Below, in pieces: positions 17,372 to 25,538 of a stretch of 64,000 nt of DNA. Within the stretch, counting starts at the first letter, position 1, and every line of letters begins with the position of its first letter. Under the pieces are notes generated by a model. The model searched no databases, was not told where the DNA came from, and saw nothing but the letters and a program-made list of their open reading frames with translations. The position numbers and the translations under genes were made by a program. This DNA is from Bin5 sp965200615 (lineage in GTDB: Bacteria; Chloroflexota; Anaerolineae; Caldilineales; Caldilineaceae): assembly GCA_965200615.1 (NCBI GenBank), contig OZ241377.1, positions 3,224,001 through 3,288,000 on the forward strand, in the 5' to 3' direction.

Positions 17372-18796
17372 TCAAAAAGTGATGCCCAGCAGTTCGGGCG
17401 CGACAACCATGCCAAGGTAGGTCAGCAGCAAGACGACAAGTACAAGGCGGATTTTCCCCCACGCGCTGAGATTGCTGAACCAACCCCCGTCGCCCGGACT
17501 GGGTAAACCTGCAGGGGGCGGAAAGTTATCGGCTGGCGTCGGCTCACGTCGTCCCGGAGCAAAACCTGGCGACGCCTCTATGGACGGTTCGACGCTTGGC
17601 CTTGGCGGCGGCTCCGCATAGACGTTCTCACTCCCGGCAGGCTGGCTCAGTATGCGATGCAGGTCAGTGGCAACCGAGGGCAAGCGCGATTTGAGAAACT
17701 CCAGCCCAGGATATTCAATGTAGAGCAGGTCTGCGTCGGTCTCGGTGAACGCACTCTGGCCATATGGCTCTTCCGACAATATGGCCTTCTCCCCAAAGAC
17801 CTCGCCCTCACCGCGAGTCCAACTGCCGGCCCCGTTCAACAGTTGAAGTCGGACAACCCCCCTCTCGATGAAATAGAGCGCATCGCTGGGCGCGCCGGCC
17901 CGGAATACCTGCTCACCGGGCCTCAAATGGGCCTGTCTCAAGTGGCGCGCCACTTCCCTTAGCTCATCGATGTCGAGGTTGGCCAGCAGGGGGAAGCGGC
18001 GCAGCCTCTCCGCAGCCACTGCCTCAGGCCGTGAGGCAGGACGCGCGCCGGCTGCCTGGTCGAGCGCCTCCCTTATGGCAGGAAGCCGTCCCACCAGTTC
18101 TTCAAGATCCGATCTGTAAAGGACCCATAGATTCGTGTTGCGAATGGCGGTGGCATTTTCCATTCGGTCCTCGCCTGTCAGCAGGCTCATGGCGCCAAAA
18201 TAGCTGCCTACTTCAACGCGGGCCAACTCCTGTAGTACACTACTCTCATTTTCTGCCGTCAGTTCCACCTCGCCGTCATCGACCAGAAACAGAGCGTTAC
18301 CGCTGTCTCCGAGCCGGTAGATCGCCTCACCTGACGGAACATGCTGCAGTACCAGCCTCTGTGCAACGGCGTGCAAATTGGAGGGTTCCAGCTTGCCAAA
18401 AAGCGGCGTCTGAGCCAGCCGGACCACCGCCTGGGTCTGGTCGATCAGGCTCAACCGGCTGCGGCTGTGTCGGCCCAGCGCCCGGCGCAGGTGCGGATAC
18501 TGGCTGCTCAAATTATGAAAGGTAGCCGCGGGCAATGACCAGATCAGGCACTCGTCTACCGAAAACGCGCTTGCATCGTACGCCTTATTTGTCAGCAGAG
18601 GCAGGACGCCGAACAGATTTCCCGGTTCGATCAGACTTGCCGTCGGGGTTGGCTCCTCCGGCGTAGGCGAAGGCTGCAACTCCAGCGCGCCTCTCTCCAA
18701 CAGGTAGAGCGCCTCTGCCTGTTGGCCGGTCTGATAAAGGAAATTGCCTCGCTGCAGCTGGCGGGGCTGCATACTTCGCGCCATGGGCCCGATCAC
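17372..18796 (-). CDS. cyclic-nucleotide-binding-domain membrane protein, 3' part of an amber-split gene
   Basis: Contains three CNB-like domains: around residues 10-110 (QLQRGNFLYQTGQQAEALYL), 130-240 (LAQTPLFGKLEPSNL...GEAIYRLGDSGNALFLVDDG) and 265-370 (FPLLANLDIDELREVARHL). A proline-rich linker and one C-terminal transmembrane helix (IRLVLVVLLLTYLGMVVA) follow. The first CNB lacks its usual N-terminal helix. That helix, LVKTRALGGLPHQ, is encoded in frame just upstream, beyond a TAG at 18836-18838, so this segment continues the preceding CNB gene. The GTG at 18796 has no convincing ribosome site. Probably a membrane-anchored sensor or scaffold. Confidence 0.75.
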   Translation of the reverse strand: MIGPMARSMQPRQLQRGNFLYQTGQQAEALYLLERGALELQPSPTPEEPTPTASLIEPGNLFGVLPLLTNKAYDASAFSVDECLIWSLPAATFHNLSSQYPHLRRALGRHSRSRLSLIDQTQAVVRLAQTPLFGKLEPSNLHAVAQRLVLQHVPSGEAIYRLGDSGNALFLVDDGEVELTAENESSVLQELARVEVGSYFGAMSLLTGEDRMENATAIRNTNLWVLYRSDLEELVGRLPAIREALDQAAGARPASRPEAVAAERLRRFPLLANLDIDELREVARHLRQAHLRPGEQVFRAGAPSDALYFIERGVVRLQLLNGAGSWTRGEGEVFGEKAILSEEPYGQSAFTETDADLLYIEYPGLEFLKSRLPSVATDLHRILSQPAGSENVYAEPPPRPSVEPSIEASPGFAPGRREPTPADNFPPPAGLPSPGDGGWFSNLSAWGKIRLVLVVLLLTYLGMVVAPELLGITF

Positions 18797-18835
18797 CTGG
18801 TGAGGAAGCCCCCCCAGCGCCCGCGTCTTGACGAG

Positions 18836-19249
18836 CTATTCTACCAGGTAGTCTTCCAGATGCGAAATCTGTTCCCCAAAATTCTGGCTGAGTTTGATTC
18901 CAATATCGTTCTGCCTCTGCAGCAGTTGGCGCAGTTCCGAGTCGGGCAAGGACCACAGATGAACATCTGAGGCCGCCACCGCGCTCGTGTTGTGGGCCAG
19001 ACCTCGCAAAAACTCGGCCTCGCCCAACAGACTGCCCGGGCCAAGCGTCGCCAGAACTGAGCCGTATGAATCAAATAATCGGACAAATCCGCTCCGAATC
19101 AGGTAGAGTTCGCTGCAGTTCTCATCACTGCGAAAGATGGTAGCCTCGCTCGGCTGACTCTCTTCGCGCAGGATCGACACGATTTCTTCCAGCTCTGTTT
19201 CGGACAAATCGTGAAAAAGGGGCGTTGCGCGCAAGAATTCGACAGACAT
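18836..19249 (-). CDS. cyclic-nucleotide-binding domain, 5' part of the amber-split gene
   Basis: Encodes one complete CNB domain from ATG 19249, which has AAGGAG five bases upstream: LRATPLFHDLSETELEEIVS, then ELYLIRSGFVRLF and GSLLGEAEFLRG. The product would end at DYLVE-TAG. The same frame continues without interruption past the TAG through LVKTRALGGLPHQ into the three-CNB segment. Alone it would be a 137-residue soluble CNB protein. With the downstream part it would be a four-CNB, membrane-anchored protein of about 625 residues. CRP-type DNA-binding regions are absent from both parts. Confidence 0.78.
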   Translation of the reverse strand: MSVEFLRATPLFHDLSETELEEIVSILREESQPSEATIFRSDENCSELYLIRSGFVRLFDSYGSVLATLGPGSLLGEAEFLRGLAHNTSAVAASDVHLWSLPDSELRQLLQRQNDIGIKLSQNFGEQISHLEDYLVE

Positions 19250-19588
19250 GCTGACTCCTTTCAGGCACGGCGCTGCAGGCAAAGACAGCCTCTATTGTGC
19301 CAGAATGACCAAACTATCTCCAATGGGTTATTGGCGGCGGCGTCACTGGGGTCTCCGAGAGCATCGCATTGCCCTCAAATCTCCATCTGGCCCTCTTTCC
19401 CCAGACAGGAGACCGACCGAACGTTCTGCCCAAACGCAGTGAAGCCGAATTCAATCAGGAACTACAATTCAGTCTTGAAGTTCGCTGGATGGCAATGATA
19501 GGATGCTCTAAGCATAATGGAGAAACGGCCACGCGCCTGATATAATAAAAAGCGAAGGGATGAAGTGTCAGAAGCGGTGGGATACAAA

Positions 19589-19613
19589 ACGGTCTGCCAC
19601 CATTGCAGACCGT
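19589..19613 (-). terminator. intrinsic terminator of the tRNA-Leu gene
   Basis: ACGGTCTGC and GCAGACCGT form a perfect 9-bp stem with a 7-base loop. On the minus strand it is followed by TTTTG. It lies about 110 bases downstream of the tRNA. Confidence 0.75.
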
Positions 19614-19721
19614 CAGAGAAACGGTGTTCTCCTCACCATGGGCCCGCCTCTTTCTTGGCCTGCAGGGGGGATATTCTGCCCGAATCCTGCTCTGTCCGAG
19701 CGGGGAATTCCTGCTACAAAC

Positions 19722-19806
<85 letters not shown>

Positions 19807-19814
19807 CTGGAAAA

Positions 19815-19844
19815 ATTATAGCGGTTAGGGCCGATTTCAGTCAA
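19815..19844 (-). promoter_or_regulatory. sigma-70-type promoter of tRNA-Leu
   Basis: On the minus strand TTGACT and TATAAT are separated by 18 bases, with the -10 about 8 bases before the mature tRNA end. The match to consensus (5/6 and 6/6) makes this the clearest promoter in the window. Confidence 0.85.
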
Positions 19845-19998
19845 ATAGCCGGCAAATGCGCTTACTTGCGTCCCTGGAATTTCGTTCGCATTTCCTTTAT
19901 TTTAAGCGAGCCGCGCGGTTGCGCCGCGAGCGGGATATAGTCCATCGTTCGCCTCAATCCAGTGTGGTCCGCCGCAAAGGTGACAAAGCAGACTGTTC

Positions 19999-20589
19999 AT
20001 GGACCAGGACAATCTAATAGAACGCTCGCTGCAGGGAAATCTGGAAGCGTTCAATCAACTGGTTATCGAATACCAGGGTCTTGCCTACGGTGTCGCCTAT
20101 CGCCTGCTCGACGACCCCGATTCAGCCGCTGATGCCTTGCAGGACAGCTTTATCAAAGCCTTTCGAGCGCTTGAAAACTATCGCGGCGGCAACTTCAAGA
20201 GTTGGCTGATGCGTATCGTCGTCAATACCTGCTACGATCATCTGCGAAGCCGGCAACGAAAGCGCACTGAAAGCCTCGACGACATGCCCGCGGAAGACGA
20301 GTATGTCACTGTCCTGACCGATCGCGGCGAATCTCCCCAGGAATACGCCGAACGGAGGGAGCTTCAGGCGCTTATCGGATCGGCCATCACCTCCCTGCCC
20401 GAAGTCCTGCGCACCGCCATCGTTCTGCGTGACGTCGAAGGGTACGCATATGAGGAGATCGCGGAGATCACCAGCGCCGCCGTGGGTACAGTCAAATCCA
20501 GAATTAATCGTGCGCGCGGAAGGGTGCGCGACTATTTGAGCAAGAACGCGGAACTTTTGCCTGCGGTCTATCGTCGTTCATTGGAGTAG
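19999..20589 (+). CDS. ECF-type RNA polymerase sigma factor
   Basis: Directs RNA polymerase to a small regulon, probably of envelope stress genes. Region 2 is clear (SAADALQDSFIKAFRALENY then FKSWLMRIVVNTCYDHLRSR, residues about 45-85), and region 4 is the HTH around residues 130-175 (LPEVLRTAIVLRDVEGYAYE, EIAEITSAAVGTVKSRINRA). Region 3 is absent, as in the ECF class. The gene product opposite it, encoded about 135 bases downstream, has the layout of a membrane anti-sigma factor. Confidence 0.92.
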   Translation: MDQDNLIERSLQGNLEAFNQLVIEYQGLAYGVAYRLLDDPDSAADALQDSFIKAFRALENYRGGNFKSWLMRIVVNTCYDHLRSRQRKRTESLDDMPAEDEYVTVLTDRGESPQEYAERRELQALIGSAITSLPEVLRTAIVLRDVEGYAYEEIAEITSAAVGTVKSRINRARGRVRDYLSKNAELLPAVYRRSLE

Positions 20590-20724
20590 GGGGTGAACTG
20601 TACCCTCTTCCGATTGCCGGTTTAGTTGCAGGAACCCAGCTTCCTTCAGAGAAAATGGCGGTCAGGCGGTGAAGAACGAATAGGTCATTCAAGCCAAGAC
20701 GGCGGCAATAAGAGCAAACGAATT

Positions 20725-21576
20725 ATGGATCATCAAAACCTGAATTCGGTCGATGAAGATCTGGTCGCAGCCTACGTAGACGGTGATGTCACTACCGAAG
20801 AACGTCAGCGCGTTGAAGCTGCCATGGCGGCCAGCGAGCAGGTCGCCTGGGAAGTGAATACGCTGCGCCAGACCGTCCAGCTGTTGCAGGATATGCCGAG
20901 TGTGCCCCTCCCCCGATCGTTTACCCTGACCGAAGATCAGGTCGCGGACGTGCTGCAAGAGCGGCGCAGCCTGGCAAAAGTGGAGCCGCCGCCTCCCAGT
21001 CAAGTCGATGTTTCTGAAGATACCGCCTGGCAGCGGTTTCTGAGATTCCTGAATGGCGGCGATCTGGCGCTGCGCAACGCAGCCGCGCTGGCCGCGGTCC
21101 TTCTGCTGCTGGTCTTTGTCGCTGAGTTTCAGTTGCAACAGACACAGTTTGGGCCGCCCTCTGGCGATAGCGAGCGGCTCTCGAGCGCCCGCTCAGTGCC
21201 CCAGGCCCAGGTGACCGCGGTGGGCGGCTCCTTGTCAGGACAAGCTGATTCCGGCGCCGGGAGTTCGCAAGAGACCGCAGATGAAGGGTCCGGGCAAGAG
21301 GACGACGAACCCGTCTTTGGCGTGATGAGTGCCGGAGAAGAAGAACAGAGTGCCGCTGGCTCGGCGCAGGATCCCGTTGCCGCCGCGCCCGTGCAGCCAG
21401 AGACGAGTTCCCCGGCTGTCGAATCGAGCCAGCGGCAACTCACCGGAAGCGAGAACGCAGGCCCTTCCGGGCAACCCTGGGTTACTATCTTCAGGTATGC
21501 CCGAATCCTTCTTGTCTTGGCCGTAATCGTGCTCTGGCTGCTTAGCCGTACCAGGTCCGGACGCGGCCGTGCCTGA
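20725..21576 (+). CDS. probable membrane-anchored anti-sigma factor without a zinc motif
   Basis: Likely holds the adjacent ECF sigma factor inactive at the membrane. The N-terminal 60 residues (DEDLVAAYVDGDVTTEERQR, VEAAMAASEQ) have the helical layout of an anti-sigma domain but lack the HxxxCxxC zinc ligands. A hydrophobic segment near residues 113-128 (AALAAVLLLLVFVAEF), a long Ser/Gly/Gln/Glu-rich middle part and a second hydrophobic segment at the C-terminus (ILLVLAVIVLWLLS) follow. I chose ATG 20725 over an in-frame TTG at 20626 because it begins with the conserved-looking domain. It overlaps mutM by 8 bases. Confidence 0.75.
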   Translation: MDHQNLNSVDEDLVAAYVDGDVTTEERQRVEAAMAASEQVAWEVNTLRQTVQLLQDMPSVPLPRSFTLTEDQVADVLQERRSLAKVEPPPPSQVDVSEDTAWQRFLRFLNGGDLALRNAAALAAVLLLLVFVAEFQLQQTQFGPPSGDSERLSSARSVPQAQVTAVGGSLSGQADSGAGSSQETADEGSGQEDDEPVFGVMSAGEEEQSAAGSAQDPVAAAPVQPETSSPAVESSQRQLTGSENAGPSGQPWVTIFRYARILLVLAVIVLWLLSRTRSGRGRA

Positions 21577-22405
21577 ACTCCCCGAAGTTGAGACCTATGT
21601 ACGGGCGCTCGAACCTCTGCTGACGGGAAAGACTATTCTGGAGGCCGAGGTGCGCTGGCCCCGCACAATAGCGGTCCCTGATGCCGCCCGTTTTACGGAC
21701 CTGGTCCGCGGGCGGCGTTTTGCTTCCTTTGGACGGCGCGGCAAATACATTCTGCTCGGTTTGGATAGCGGAGAGACACTTGTTGTCCACCTGCGCATGA
21801 CCGGCGAACTGCGGCTCCACCCTCCCGCGGCATCGGACCCAGGGTCGGCGGCGAGCCCTGCAGACAAGCACACCCACGTTCTGCTCGAACTGGATACGGG
21901 AGAAGAATTGAGATTCCGCGACATGCGCAAGTTCGGGCGAATCTGGTTAGTCGGGGATACGGCGAGCGTAGTCGGAAAGTTGGGTCCCGAGCCGCTGGAG
22001 GAAGCCTTTGTCCCCCAGACCCTGGCTGAAAACCTGGCAGGACGCAAAGCAAATATCAAGGCGCTCCTGCTCAATCAGACCGTACTTGCCGGAGTGGGCA
22101 ACATCTACGCCGACGAATCGCTGTTCCGCGCCAGGATTGACCCGCGGCGTGCCGGAGGCTCGCTCAACCTCAAGGAGATTGAGCGTCTTCACCTGGCTCT
22201 GCGGGAAGTGCTGCTTGCGGGGATCGAGGCCCAGGGAAGTTCACTGCAAAACTATGCTCCGCCTACAGGAGCGAAGGGCGGATTTCAGGAACAGTTCCAG
22301 GTCTTCCGCCGCGGCGGTGAGCCGTGCTTCCGTTGCGGAGCGCCTGTCAGCCGCACTGTTTTGGGCCAGCGCAGTACCCATTTCTGCCCGGACTGCCAGA
22401 AGTAG
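21569..22405 (+). CDS. mutM: formamidopyrimidine-DNA glycosylase
   Basis: Removes oxidised purines such as 8-oxoguanine and nicks the abasic site. The N-terminal PELPEVE provides the catalytic Pro and Glu. KFGRIWL, the H2TH region (NQTVLAGVGNIYADE) and a C-terminal zinc finger with four cysteines (CFRCG...FCPDC) are present. The start is GTG, overlapping the anti-sigma gene, so translation is probably coupled. The same window also encodes a deaminase of the 8-oxoguanine/guanine group at 50.2 kb, but it is unlinked. Confidence 0.97.
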   Translation: MPELPEVETYVRALEPLLTGKTILEAEVRWPRTIAVPDAARFTDLVRGRRFASFGRRGKYILLGLDSGETLVVHLRMTGELRLHPPAASDPGSAASPADKHTHVLLELDTGEELRFRDMRKFGRIWLVGDTASVVGKLGPEPLEEAFVPQTLAENLAGRKANIKALLLNQTVLAGVGNIYADESLFRARIDPRRAGGSLNLKEIERLHLALREVLLAGIEAQGSSLQNYAPPTGAKGGFQEQFQVFRRGGEPCFRCGAPVSRTVLGQRSTHFCPDCQK

Positions 22406-22502
22406 GCGGCAACCACTGTTCCGCCCATGATATGGCCGCCAGTATGGCCGCAGCGAGCGTGACCGGCCGCCGACCCGCAGCGGCGGGGGCTGCTGCGGCG
22501 CC

Positions 22503-22733
22503 TTAACCCCCTTGTCCTGGCGTGTGGCGCCGCTTTGTCTCGGCCAGCTCCTCTTCCAATTCTGCCCTCCGCTTCAGCTCAGCCTCTCTCCCCTCGGCAA
22601 GAGCCCGGTCCCAGCGTGACTGGTATTTGGCGTCGAAGGTAGTAGCTCGCGATGGCCCGAAAACATAGGCCACCGCGGCGCCAACTGCGGCGCCCAGAAT
22701 CAGACCGATAACGAAATTCTCAGACTTGCCCAA
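22503..22733 (-). CDS. YtxH-like small membrane protein
   Basis: A 76-residue protein with one glycine/alanine-rich membrane helix at residues 5-25 (NFVIGLILGAAVGAAVAYVF) followed by GPSR and a charged coiled-coil-like tail rich in Glu, Arg and Lys. This layout is that of YtxH/gas-vesicle-like stress proteins. The gene lies just downstream of the PspC-domain gene, on the same strand, with an 85-base gap, and is convergent with mutM. Confidence 0.7.
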   Translation of the reverse strand: MGKSENFVIGLILGAAVGAAVAYVFGPSRATTFDAKYQSRWDRALAEGREAELKRRAELEEELAETKRRHTPGQGG

Positions 22734-22818
22734 CTCTCACGCTTCCTGCCCGCTCTGGAACTCGTCTGACCGCACGTAGGCGCTGCGCCGCTCAGAACGT
22801 GATATTCCAGGTCTGGTC

Positions 22819-23736
22819 TTAGCCAACCGTCCCGTCTATGACCGTTACGTCCTGGGGCTCCTGTGTCCGGACCGGCTTCATGCTCTCCTTTTCCTCCGGC
22901 AGCAGCAGACCGGTCAGCACGTATACCAGAACGCCTGTCCCGACGCTTCCGATCGCGAAAGCCACCCAGATCAGCCGCACCAGATTGGCGTCCAACCCGA
23001 TCGCCTTGCCGATGCCGCCGCACACGCCGAAAAACATGCGGTCCTCCCGGCTGCGCTTCAGCGGGATGCTGGACTTGGCGCGGCGCAGACCTTCTTTAGC
23101 CGATTCGCGGTTCAAGCTGGACGCCGCCCGCGTTTTGCTCTCCTGTACCTTCGCGCGTGCGCTGGAGAAACGACCGCGCCACGCTTTCTGGTTCTTCAGC
23201 AAAAGGAAACCGGCGCCGATCAGCAACACCGGCCAGAAGACCAGCCCCATCACGCCCCAGAATACGTGCCATAAGGCCGGCAGAATGCCAAGATTCGCCA
23301 GTAGCCAGACCACGCCGAATAAAACCAGCAGAAGCCCGGCCCGCCCTACATTGCGTTCGTTCAACTCCAGTGCCGCCGGCGCACGCTGACCCGTTTTCGC
23401 AGTACCAACGGGAAGCAGGAGCCACAGCGCGGCGTAGGCCAGCAGGCCTGTGCCGGCCGTCCCCAGCGTCAGTACCACCCACATGATGCGTACAAGCACC
23501 GGGTCGATTCCGAAATAGTCACCCAAGCCGCCGCAAATCCCGCCAACCATCTTGTCTTCAGGGTGACGGAATAGAAATGTGTCCCGATTCTCCTCTTCTC
23601 CGGTAGACTGCTCACTCTTGACCGTTTCTACCGGCACGGCTATCTCCTCTGTCGGCTGCTCGGCCTCCGGCGCCGTAATTTCCTGCTCTTCCGACCCAAC
23701 TGCCTGTTCAGGCTGGCTCGGCATATTCTCATTCAT
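22819..23736 (-). CDS. double PspC-domain membrane protein
   Basis: Contains two PspC domains, each with its characteristic amphipathic-then-hydrophobic segment: DKMVGGICGGLGDYFGIDP, then VRIMWVVLTLGTAGTGLLAY (residues about 60-115), and DRMFFGVCGGIGKAIGLDA, then VRLIWVAFAIGSVGTG (about 235-290). Between them are two membrane helices (DUF5668-like). PspC proteins sense and respond to envelope stress. The acidic N-terminal 50 residues are probably unstructured. ATG 23736 has AAGGAG seven bases upstream; the longer reading from 23799 adds only a hydrophilic extension. Nearby sigma/anti-sigma and YtxH-like genes fit a stress theme. Confidence 0.85.
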   Translation of the reverse strand: MNENMPSQPEQAVGSEEQEITAPEAEQPTEEIAVPVETVKSEQSTGEEENRDTFLFRHPEDKMVGGICGGLGDYFGIDPVLVRIMWVVLTLGTAGTGLLAYAALWLLLPVGTAKTGQRAPAALELNERNVGRAGLLLVLFGVVWLLANLGILPALWHVFWGVMGLVFWPVLLIGAGFLLLKNQKAWRGRFSSARAKVQESKTRAASSLNRESAKEGLRRAKSSIPLKRSREDRMFFGVCGGIGKAIGLDANLVRLIWVAFAIGSVGTGVLVYVLTGLLLPEEKESMKPVRTQEPQDVTVIDGTVG

Positions 23737-23951
23737 GGCTGACTCCTTGGGAACTTGGGTGGCGGCCGATTCGCCGTCTCCGCGGCTCGATGCACTCACT
23801 AAATGACTCTACGCAGCCCCCAAAGAAAAGTTTCGCAGAGCCTTCGGAACAGGAAAGCGCAAGGTGTGCAATTCCCATCAGATCCGCTCCTCAGTCTGCC
23901 GTGCCCCCAAATCCGCAGCGCCACTTCTTCAGTAGACCTGTCGGTCGGCCT

Positions 23952-25013
23952 TCATTTCCCGACGCGCACCTCCCTGTCCTCTTCCTGGCTGCGGTAGATG
24001 CCATCCAGAATCTCCTGCACCTGCAGCGACTGCTCAGCCGGTACCGGCGACGGCGCGCCGTCCTTGACCGCCTTGGCAAACTCAACACACTCCAATGCGT
24101 GCGGCTCCATTTTGTCCTGAGTCAGCTGCAGAAAACGGTTAGAGAACTGTTTGGTCTCGTAGTTCGTTTCGAGGATCTTTGTAGTGGGCCAGTGACAACC
24201 GCCTTCTGTGCCATAGAGCCAGATCTGGGTGTCCTCGCCCGGCGTGTCATGATGAAGCAGCCAGCTGGTTTCCAGAACAAGCGTCGCGCCGTTTTCGAAG
24301 CGCACAAAGGCCGCCGCGAAGTCCTCCACGTCCATGTCCCGGGGCACAGGGGCCAGCTTCCACGCGCTGAATGCCCCCTCTCTGAGGGCCAGCGGCGCCT
24401 TGGCTACGCCGGAAACCGCTACCGGCTGGGGGTTGTCCATCAGCCAGAGGGTCAAGTCCAGAATGTGGACGCCGACATCGATCGTTGGACCCCCGCCGCT
24501 GTGCTTCTTGTAGATGAAGCCAGGCCGGACTGGCAGCCAGCCCCGGCGCAGCATCCAGCTGCGGGCATGGTATATTTCACCCAGCGTCCCCGTACTCACC
24601 TCCGCCTTCAGCGCCTGAGAATCCCCTCTGAAGCGAAAATGCTGGGCCGTCATCAGCAGCTTGCCGGCGCCATCCCGCGCCTCGATCATCTGCCGTATCT
24701 CCCCAGGTGTCGGCGCCAGCGGCTTTTCGCATAGCACATGCTTGCCGGCGTTCAGCGCCGCGATCGCGATCGGGGCATGGTACCGGTTTGGCGTGCAAAC
24801 ATCGATAATATCGATCTCCGGGTCGTTGAACAGCTCTGCCGGGTCGCTCGCCAGCTTCTTGACGCCGTAGAGCGCGCCCCACCTTTCCAGGGCCTCCGCA
24901 GAAATATCGCTTCCCGCGACGACCTCTGCCTCCTCCGAAGCGGTCCACCCAGGCATATGCGCCCTGGCAATCCCGCCGACTCCCACCACACCTACTTTCA
25001 GAATTTTCGACAC
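23952..25013 (-). CDS. Gfo/Idh/MocA-family NAD(P)-dependent oxidoreductase
   Basis: Likely oxidises or reduces a sugar or inositol derivative. The N-terminal Rossmann motif VGVVGVGGIARAHMPGW, the DICTPNRYHA-type stretch (IIDVCTPNRYHAPIAIAALN), and the catalytic EKPLAPT motif near residue 97 are typical of the family, followed by the beta-sheet C-terminal domain with GVHILDL (the usual catalytic D...H region). The start is GTG with AAAGGA about 10 bases upstream. Substrate cannot be told from sequence. It is divergent from the ThDP enzyme gene. Confidence 0.88.
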   Translation of the reverse strand: MSKILKVGVVGVGGIARAHMPGWTASEEAEVVAGSDISAEALERWGALYGVKKLASDPAELFNDPEIDIIDVCTPNRYHAPIAIAALNAGKHVLCEKPLAPTPGEIRQMIEARDGAGKLLMTAQHFRFRGDSQALKAEVSTGTLGEIYHARSWMLRRGWLPVRPGFIYKKHSGGGPTIDVGVHILDLTLWLMDNPQPVAVSGVAKAPLALREGAFSAWKLAPVPRDMDVEDFAAAFVRFENGATLVLETSWLLHHDTPGEDTQIWLYGTEGGCHWPTTKILETNYETKQFSNRFLQLTQDKMEPHALECVEFAKAVKDGAPSPVPAEQSLQVQEILDGIYRSQEEDREVRVGK

Positions 25014-25538
25014 ACCTGCATCCTTTCAATCCTTGGCTCTGGCCGCGCAGCTGCCGACAACTGTTGAATCATCAGATATGGAGACGTCGGGTCCCGAATC
25101 TGAGCGCTTCGACAACGGAAAGACTGTCCCGGCAAATGCAGTCCGCGCCAGGCAGCCACACCGCCAGCATTCGTATCTGCCGCACCCAAAACCTGGACCG
25201 CGCCCCAATGATCTGTAGGGAACCGAAAAGCTCCTCAGATCATAGCACGTATAGCCAGCGGACTCAATCGCTTTCAGCCGTCGTAAACAGGGCAACTGCA
25301 TCTTTATGCTTCAATTGCCAGGAAGGCTGTACGAAGTGTAGAGCGCAGGGCCTTGTCCCCGTGCAGGCTCTATGTTTGTTACTTGAGAATGCCCTTCGTG
25401 GACCCTCTGGCTTACTTCGGCAATGTTGGTAAACCTGACAGTGGCGGATTGCAAAGATATCCAACTGATGCTATCAATAGATCAATTCCAACCAACACAT
25501 ATGCCCCGCCAACTTCGCGTCCACCAGGAGAACATCCT
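25014..25538. other. about 520 bases between divergent genes, no gene seen
   Basis: Open frames here overlap each other without family features. The region must carry the promoters of the Gfo/Idh gene (minus) and the ThDP enzyme (plus), but I find no pair of hexamers good enough to name. An in-frame extension of the ThDP gene back to 25353 is of non-coding character. Confidence 0.5.

Noticed and set aside
23790..24734. Plus-strand frame of 314 codons
   Set aside because: Overlaps the Gfo/Idh gene in antisense and lacks family features.
25353..25538. N-terminal extension of the ThDP enzyme
   Set aside because: Runs 62 codons upstream without ribosome site or conserved residues, while ATG 25539 has AGGAG and starts the conserved domain.
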